From Planktotalea sp. (GTDB taxonomy: Bacteria > Pseudomonadota > Alphaproteobacteria > Rhodobacterales > Rhodobacteraceae), in assembly GCA_024645145.1 (NCBI GenBank), contig JAHEGL010000111.1, forward strand, positions 1 through 13,044: a stretch of DNA of 13,044 bases, given 5' to 3'. The notes under the pieces were generated by a model, which saw only the letters and a program-made list of their open reading frames with translations, made no database searches and was not told where the DNA came from. Shown here in pieces: positions 8,554 through 13,044 of this stretch. Position 1 is the stretch's first letter; each line of letters begins with the position of its first letter. The translations under genes and the position numbers were made by a program.

Positions 8554-9635
8554 TCCGTCTCGAGAAGCGCGCTCAACCAAGTCAATTCTGGACGTTCGCC
8601 ACGCCCTTTCTAGCGGTTGTGCTAACCATGATCGTTGGTGGCATCATGTTCGCAGCGCTTGGCAGCGATCCTTTTGAAGCGATCCGAACGATCTTTTGGG
8701 ATCCGTTGTTTAGTGAACAATTCGCCGCCTATTCACGTCCGCAGTTGCTGGTCAAAGCGGGCCCGTTGATCCTGATTGCGATCGGTCTTTCTATGGGCTT
8801 CAAAGCAGGCATTTGGAACATTGGAGCCGAAGGGCAATACATCATAGGAGCCATTTGTGGCGCTGGGATGGGGCTTGCTTTCTACCCGATAGAAAGTGTC
8901 CTCATCTTCCCGTTGATGATCCTTGCTGGCGCGCTTGGTGGCTGGGCTTGGGCGATAATCCCTGCGGTTCTAAAAACGCGCTTTGGGACGAATGAAATCC
9001 TCGTCTCCTTGATGCTGGTTTATGTCGCCGAAGCTTTGCTGGCTTCTGTTGCGTCTGGTCTGTTGAAAAACCCTGATGGCATGGGATTTCCGGGCAGTCG
9101 TAACCTCGCGCAAATTCCATCCACGGCGAACCTCGAGATTATCCAAGGCACGGGAATGCATTACGGCGTCCTCACTGCATTTATTGCTGTGGTCTTTGCG
9201 TATGTTTTGCTCTCGCGCCACATGCTTGGTTTTCAAATCCGCCTGACAGGCGAAGCACCGCGTGCCGCGCGTTTTGCAGGCGTGAACCCGACACGTATCG
9301 TGTTTTTGTGTCTTGGTCTTGCTGGTACGCTTGCAGGAATGGCAGGCATGTACGAGGTCTCTGGTCCTGCAGGTCAAATCACCATCGATTTCAATTCGGG
9401 TTATGGGTTCACAGCCATCATCGTCGCGTTCTTGGGACGCTTGCACCCCATTGGCATCCTTTTCGCGGGCCTCTTGATGGCACTCACCTACATCGGCGGT
9501 GAACTTGCGTCGCTCATGCTTGGCATCCCATCGGCGGCCATTCAATTGTTCCAAGGGATGCTCTTGTTCTTTCTTTTGGCAACAGACGTTTTCATCAGCT
9601 TCCGCATAAGACTAACGTCTGGGGAGGCCGCATAA
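8550..9635 (+). CDS. BMP-family ABC importer permease 1 (YufP-like)
   Basis: This is the first of two membrane-spanning subunits, a 361-residue BPD_transp_2-type permease. Its landmark is GIWNIGAEGQYIIGAI (87-102), a NIGAEGQ signature typical of the longer permease in nucleoside importers related to YufP/NupP. Hydrophobic stretches suggest about eight to ten membrane helices, including roughly 15-37, 70-86, 97-117, 119-140, 148-170, 205-222, 249-267, 286-315 and 330-350. The cytoplasmic loop GEAPRAARFAGVNP (234-247) is where the ATPase would dock. The ATG overlaps the ATPase stop (ATGA), so the two should be translationally coupled. Helix boundaries are by eye. Family assignment is firm; substrate (purine base or nucleoside) is inferred. 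Confidence 0.92.
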   Translation: MIRLEKRAQPSQFWTFATPFLAVVLTMIVGGIMFAALGSDPFEAIRTIFWDPLFSEQFAAYSRPQLLVKAGPLILIAIGLSMGFKAGIWNIGAEGQYIIGAICGAGMGLAFYPIESVLIFPLMILAGALGGWAWAIIPAVLKTRFGTNEILVSLMLVYVAEALLASVASGLLKNPDGMGFPGSRNLAQIPSTANLEIIQGTGMHYGVLTAFIAVVFAYVLLSRHMLGFQIRLTGEAPRAARFAGVNPTRIVFLCLGLAGTLAGMAGMYEVSGPAGQITIDFNSGYGFTAIIVAFLGRLHPIGILFAGLLMALTYIGGELASLMLGIPSAAIQLFQGMLLFFLLATDVFISFRIRLTSGEAA

Positions 9636-10558
9636 TGGACCTTTCTTCCATCAACCCTGCTCTTCTCATTGCGTCGCTTATGGTCTCTGCGACGCCCATT
9701 TTGCTCGCCGCGCTTGGGGAGCTCGTTGTCGAAAAAACCGGTGTTCTAAACCTTGGTGTCGAGGGCATGATGATCACTGGTGCAATTTGTGGCTTTGCAA
9801 TTGGCGTCAACACAGGCTCGCCTGTGCTTGGCTTTATGTTTGCGGCTATGTCTGGCGCATTGTTGTCTTTGGCCTTCGGTATTCTCACCCAATATTTGCT
9901 CTCTAACCAAGTTGCGACAGGGCTTGGACTAACCCTTGTTGGGCTCGGTCTAAGTTCACTCATTGGTAAGCCTTATGAAGGGATCAAATCACCAACGTTG
10001 CAAAAAATGGAGCTGCCGATTCTCTCTGACATTCCCATTGTTGGACCAATGCTGTTTTCGCATGATCCGATGGTTTACTTCTCTGTCGCGCTTGTCGCGG
10101 CCACTTGGGCGGTACTAAAATATACTCGCGCTGGCCTGATCCTGCGCGCTGTTGGCGAAAGCCATGATGCGGCCCATGCGCTTGGCTACAAGGTGGTGCG
10201 CATTCGTATCCTTGCGATCCTTTTTGGCGGCGCTTGTGCGGGCTTGGCAGGGGCTTACATCAGCCTCGTGCGGGTGCCACAATGGACCGAAGGGATGACG
10301 GCTGGTGCCGGTTGGATTGCCCTCGCGATCGTTGTTTTTGCAAGCTGGAAACCATGGCGCGTGCTGATTGGTGCCTATCTTTTTGGCGGTGTCACTGTCT
10401 TACAGCTGAATCTGCAGGCCGCTGGCGCTAAGGTCCCGATCGAGGTCTTGTCGATGTCGCCCTATCTGATAACTATTGCAGTGCTCGTGATCATCTCGGC
10501 GCGCGGCAATCATGGCGCGCCCGCTGCACTGGGCAAGATTTTCCACGCCTCTCAGTAA
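9635..10558 (+). CDS. BMP-family ABC importer permease 2 (YufQ-like)
   Basis: This is the second, shorter permease (307 residues) that pairs with the preceding one to form the channel. It carries the matching signature GVLNLGVEGMMITGAICGF (36-54); NLGVEGMM is typical of YufQ/NupQ-like subunits. The ATPase-coupling loop is GESHDAAHALGYKVVRIR (174-191). Hydrophobic segments lie at about 8-28, 45-60, 64-88, 95-110, 147-161, 190-211, 222-237, 242-259 and 273-288. The ATG shares one base with the preceding TAA stop, and GGGGAGG 7 nt upstream is a strong ribosome binding site. After its TAA there are 39 non-coding bases before the binding-protein gene. The pairing of one NIGAEGQ and one NLGVEGMM permease distinguishes this importer from ribose/CUT2 sugar systems with a single permease type. 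Confidence 0.92.
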   Translation: MDLSSINPALLIASLMVSATPILLAALGELVVEKTGVLNLGVEGMMITGAICGFAIGVNTGSPVLGFMFAAMSGALLSLAFGILTQYLLSNQVATGLGLTLVGLGLSSLIGKPYEGIKSPTLQKMELPILSDIPIVGPMLFSHDPMVYFSVALVAATWAVLKYTRAGLILRAVGESHDAAHALGYKVVRIRILAILFGGACAGLAGAYISLVRVPQWTEGMTAGAGWIALAIVVFASWKPWRVLIGAYLFGGVTVLQLNLQAAGAKVPIEVLSMSPYLITIAVLVIISARGNHGAPAALGKIFHASQ

Positions 10559-10582
10559 GAGTGGCAAAACACAATCATCCAC

Positions 10583-10588
10583 AGGGGA
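10583..10588 (+). promoter_or_regulatory. Ribosome binding site deciding the binding-protein start
   Basis: AGGGGA directly touches an ATG at 10589 but is spaced 9 nt from the in-frame ATG at 10598. Ribosomes should therefore use the second ATG, which also gives a normal short basic n-region (MKRR) to the signal peptide. Confidence 0.65.
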
Positions 10589-10597
10589 ATGCACCAC

Positions 10598-11677
10598 ATG
10601 AAACGCAGAATACTACTGGCAAGCGCAGCTGTCGCGCTCGCGCTCACAGGGACCGCATTTGCGGACGGTCACGCTAAAACCAAAGTCGGTTTCGTTTATG
10701 TTGGCCCTGTCGGCGATGGCGGCTGGACATATGAGCACAACAAAGGTCGTCTCGCTGTGGAAGAGCACTTTGGCGATAAGGTCGAAACCGTGTTTCAGGA
10801 AAGTGTCCCTGAGGGTGCCGATTCCGAGCGTGTGATGACACAAATGGCTTTGGCCGGTGCTGATCTTATCTTCACAACATCCTTTGGCTACATGGACCCG
10901 ACGATCAATGTTGCGGCGAAGTTCCCTGACGTGAAATTCGAGCACGCGACAGGCTACAAGCAAGCAGACAACGTCTCTGTCTATTCCGCGCGTTTCTATG
11001 AGGGTCGCGCTGTTCAAGGCCACATTGCGGGCAAGATGACAAAGACCAACAAAGTTGGCTACATCGCATCCTTCCCAATTCCTGAGGTTATTCGCGGCAT
11101 CAATTCTGCGTTTATCCACGCGAAAAAAGTGAACCCTGATGTCGAGTTTTCTATTGTTTGGGCTTACACGTGGTTCGATCCTGCGAAAGAAGCAGACGCC
11201 GCACAAGCGTTGATCGAACAAGGTGCAGACGTGATCTTGCAGCACACAGACTCAACCGCGCCACAAGCTGCGGCTGAAGCGGCAGGCAATGTTGTCACAT
11301 TCGGCCAAGCATCCGACATGGCAGAATTCGGCCCCTTCCCACGCGTCTCTTCCATCATTGATGACTGGGCACCGTACTACATCGCCCGCACACAAGCTGT
11401 GATGGATGGCACATGGGAAAGCACATCTACATGGGATGGTATCGGTGCTGGCATGGTTGCCATCGGTGAAATTTCTGATGCGGTGCCTGCGGACGTCAAA
11501 GCCGAAGCACTGGCAATGATCGACGCATTGGCGGACGGCAGCTATCACGCCTTCACAGGCCCAATCAACAAGCAGGACGGTTCAGCCTGGCTTGCTGAAG
11601 GTGAGACGGCGGACGACGGCACGCTTGCTGGCATGTCTTTCTATGTCGAAGGCATCACAGGCGAAATTCCAAACTAA
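10598..11677 (+). CDS. BMP-family periplasmic substrate-binding protein (purine/nucleoside-type)
   Basis: This captures the substrate in the periplasm and delivers it to the permeases. The 359-residue product has a Sec signal peptide, MKRRILLASAAVALALTG followed by TAFA, with likely cleavage after A22 (AFA-DG). There is no lipobox Cys, so it should be soluble rather than a lipoprotein. The mature part matches the BMP/PnrA-type fold: KVGFVYVGPVGDGGWTYEH (29-47), then LAGADLIFTTSFGY (85-98), NKVGYIAS (151-158), a Trp/Tyr-rich stretch near VWAYTWFD (187-194) and IEQGADVILQHTD (206-218). I chose the ATG at 10598 rather than the in-frame ATG at 10589, because AGGGGA at 10583-10588 abuts the first ATG but sits 9 nt before the second. 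Its own gap and strong ribosome binding site fit the high expression usual for binding proteins. Purine specificity is inferred from linkage to xdhABC. Confidence 0.93.
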   Translation: MKRRILLASAAVALALTGTAFADGHAKTKVGFVYVGPVGDGGWTYEHNKGRLAVEEHFGDKVETVFQESVPEGADSERVMTQMALAGADLIFTTSFGYMDPTINVAAKFPDVKFEHATGYKQADNVSVYSARFYEGRAVQGHIAGKMTKTNKVGYIASFPIPEVIRGINSAFIHAKKVNPDVEFSIVWAYTWFDPAKEADAAQALIEQGADVILQHTDSTAPQAAAEAAGNVVTFGQASDMAEFGPFPRVSSIIDDWAPYYIARTQAVMDGTWESTSTWDGIGAGMVAIGEISDAVPADVKAEALAMIDALADGSYHAFTGPINKQDGSAWLAEGETADDGTLAGMSFYVEGITGEIPN

Positions 11678-11700
11678 GAATTGGATTGCTTAACCGAAAC

Positions 11701-11737
11701 AGGGCCTCGCTTGGAACCAAGCGGGGCCTTTTCTTTT
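11701..11737 (+). terminator. Intrinsic terminator closing the xdh-transporter operon
   Basis: A 13-bp stem has arms at 11701-11713 and 11718-11730, closed by the tetraloop GAAC and containing two G-U pairs. It is followed by TTCTTTT, within a T-rich run. It begins 23 nt after the binding-protein stop. There is no T-run for the opposite strand, so it should work only on rightward transcripts. It marks the end of the seven-gene unit. Confidence 0.9.
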
Positions 11738-11868
11738 GGGTGTTTCACGCTTCGTAAAGTGCGGATCTCATTGTTCACGTATGGACGACGCAACCTAAGT
11801 GAAAACGCTCGAGCGCGTTGTAAAGTTATACTTAAATAAGCATGATCCCACCCTAAACGGAGCATATC
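11738..11868. other. Intergenic region with 10-bp palindrome before the small membrane-protein gene
   Basis: These 131 bp contain a perfect 10-bp palindrome, CGCTCGAGCG, at 11806-11815. A TATACT hexamer (11827-11832) matches the -10 consensus at 5 of 6 positions but has no good -35 partner. An alternative pair is TTGTAA (11818-11823) and CATGAT (11841-11846) with 17 bp spacing, 4 of 6 matches each. A promoter is needed here because a terminator lies just upstream, but I cannot pick one with confidence. A strong GGAG ribosome binding site ends 6 nt before the ATG at 11869. Confidence 0.3.
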
Positions 11869-12338
11869 ATGTCCACTTTCTTTTCAAGCATCCCGATCTG
11901 GGTGTTTCCCCTTTTCCTACTGCTGCTCACTCTTGGACTACGCGCAGCAAGACGCGGCGGGTTCCCATCGCGGTCATATACGCGCTCCCGTTGCTGGGCA
12001 TTTTAACCCTCAACAATATCGTCGCTTTAGAAGCACCAAGTTGGATTTGGCTCATGGCTGCACTTGCCTATGGCATCGGCATTTTCTTTGGGATGCGTTG
12101 GCAAAAGGGCTGGATCATCTCGTTTCAAGGAAGAACAGTCGAACTTCAGGGCGAGTGGATCACACTAAGCGCCATGATGCTGATCTTTACGGCCGGTTTT
12201 GTGAACGGTTTCCTAACAGATACTCTGCCAGAGCTTACCAAATCCGCCTTGTTCTTGGTGTTTTTCACTGCCTTCACCTGTGCCCCCGCAGGTCAGTTCT
12301 TGGCGCGCGCGATAACCACGCTACGCAGTTCACGCTAA
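11869..12338 (+). pseudogene. Small integral membrane protein with a one-base frameshift (DUF6622-like)
   Basis: Reading from the ATG at 11869, which has GGAG 6 nt upstream, gives MSTFFSSIPIWVFPLFLLLL and continues to about R29. This frame then runs into an unrelated tail and stops at 12006 after 45 residues. A second frame picks up at about 11955 with RVPIAVIYALPLLGILTL and continues as a hydrophobic protein to the TAA at 12336-12338. Joined by restoring one base between about 11950 and 11961, the two would form a protein of about 156 residues with four or five membrane helices. That resembles uncharacterised DUF6622-type proteins in length and pattern; this family call is from memory. The upstream part of the second frame (from an ATG at 11799) is polar, lacks a ribosome binding site and does not look like real protein. 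No standard slippery heptamer is evident at the junction, so a genuine lesion or a sequencing error is more likely than programmed frameshifting. Function unknown. Confidence 0.7.
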
Positions 12339-12379
12339 CCCCCTTTTCAAAACCCCTAAGCGCGTGCCATTTTAACACG

Positions 12380-13044
12380 ATGACACATATGCAAACCCTG
12401 AACGGAACCGCCGCGAGCTCTTTTGCTTTTGGTACAATGCAATTTGGTGGCACCGCCGATGAAACCGCAAGCGCAGAGATGTTTGATGCCTGCGTCACAG
12501 CTGGAATAAACCACTTTGACACTGCCTATATTTACACCGATGGCGCATCCGAGAAAATATTGGGAAAACTCGCGCAAGACACGCGTGAAGACCTGATAAT
12601 CGCCAGCAAAGTCGCCTATGATGGCAACGGCGATCCTGCAAAATTACAGGCGGATTTTGATGTTTCGCGGGAACGTCTGGGGATGGAGTGGGTCGATATT
12701 CTCTATCTTCATATGCATGTGGGCGACAATCTTGCTGCATCTATAGAATGGCTAGCCAATCAACAGCAGCAAGGCAATCTGCGCTACATCGGCCTTTCCA
12801 ATTTCGCGGCATGGCAAGTCATGGACGCGATTGCACATGCCAAAGAGAACGGCACGCGCATCGACATCATGCAGCCCATGTATAATCTGGTAAAACGTCA
12901 GGCAGAGGTGGAAATCCTACCGATGTGTATAGCGCAAGGCATCATGTGCGCGCCCTACTCACCACTGGGCGGCGGGCTCTTGACAGGTAAGTATAGCGAA
13001 AATAGTGAAGGTCGGCTTAACAGTGATCCACGATATAACGAACG
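12380..13044 (+). CDS. Aldo/keto reductase, N-terminal part (cut by window edge)
   Basis: This is an NAD(P)H-dependent oxidoreductase of the aldo/keto reductase superfamily, reducing carbonyls or working in reverse on alcohols. 221 codons are visible of a family norm near 310-330. The (beta/alpha)8-barrel landmarks are in order: FAFGTMQFGG (15-24), HFDTAYIYTDGASE (45-58) with D47 and Y52, IASKV with K77, LYLHM with H111, and YIGLSNFAAWQ (136-146). All four catalytic-tetrad residues are present. APYSPLGGGLLTGKYS (191-206) is the usual cofactor-side loop. A second in-frame ATG at 12389 is an alternative start, and neither ATG has a clear Shine-Dalgarno sequence. It lies 41 bp after the small membrane-protein gene and might be co-transcribed with it. 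Substrate cannot be predicted. The C-terminal cofactor-binding loop is outside the window. Confidence 0.93.
   Translation, partial: MTHMQTLNGTAASSFAFGTMQFGGTADETASAEMFDACVTAGINHFDTAYIYTDGASEKILGKLAQDTREDLIIASKVAYDGNGDPAKLQADFDVSRERLGMEWVDILYLHMHVGDNLAASIEWLANQQQQGNLRYIGLSNFAAWQVMDAIAHAKENGTRIDIMQPMYNLVKRQAEVEILPMCIAQGIMCAPYSPLGGGLLTGKYSENSEGRLNSDPRYNE

Noticed and set aside
8970..9554. Minus-strand 194-codon ORF opposite the first permease
   Set aside because: It is fully antisense to an intact, conserved permease gene, and its translation is a low-complexity charged sequence typical of antisense frames.
10613..11245. Minus-strand 210-codon ORF opposite the binding-protein gene
   Set aside because: It overlaps the conserved BMP coding frame entirely and shows no recognisable domain or start context.
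11799..11948. N-terminal 50 codons of a 179-codon ORF upstream of the membrane-protein core
   Set aside because: No ribosome binding site and no hydrophobic or family-like pattern. The same DNA in the frame starting at 11869 encodes a clear membrane segment with a good ribosome binding site, so a frameshift explains it better.
11950..11961. Programmed -1 ribosomal frameshift at the membrane-protein gene
   Set aside because: No X-XXY-YYZ heptamer is present at the junction, and I see no obvious stimulatory hairpin directly after it.

Overview
The window looks like chromosomal DNA from an alphaproteobacterium, most likely a moderate-GC marine member of the Rhodobacteraceae (Roseobacter group). 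The evidence is the split XdhA/XdhB xanthine dehydrogenase with active-site numbering almost identical to the Rhodobacter capsulatus enzyme, the dedicated XdhC, and the Rhodobacterales-type BMP-family ABC importer. No database search was possible, so the lineage is an inference.

Layout. Positions 1-2260 (minus strand) hold the N-terminal two thirds of dnaE, the replicative DNA polymerase III alpha subunit, cut by the left edge. A 174-bp divergent intergenic region follows. It contains a triple 9-bp tandem repeat overlapping a candidate promoter. From 2435 to 11677 (plus strand) there is a tightly packed seven-gene block: xdhA, xdhB, xdhC, ABC ATPase, two permeases and a periplasmic binding protein. 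Every junction through the second permease overlaps (ATGA, an 11-bp overlap with a GTG start, GTGA, ATGA, TAATG). Only the binding-protein gene is preceded by a small gap, with its own ribosome binding site. A strong intrinsic terminator at 11701-11737 closes the block. A small membrane-protein gene (11869-12338) follows, interrupted by a one-base frameshift. The window ends inside an aldo/keto reductase gene (12380-13044).

How it works together. The BMP-type importer probably brings a purine base or nucleoside into the cell. The XdhAB molybdenum hydroxylase oxidises hypoxanthine or xanthine to urate. XdhC loads the sulfurated molybdenum cofactor into XdhB. Uptake and oxidation are therefore probably made from one transcript. 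No urate-degrading gene, guanine/adenine deaminase or regulator is visible here; these may lie elsewhere.

I saw no tRNA, rRNA, CRISPR array, insertion sequence or prophage gene. No clearly novel system is evident. The best second-look items are the operon architecture, the tandem repeat before xdhA, the frameshifted membrane-protein gene and a D-to-E change in the XdhA FAD motif.
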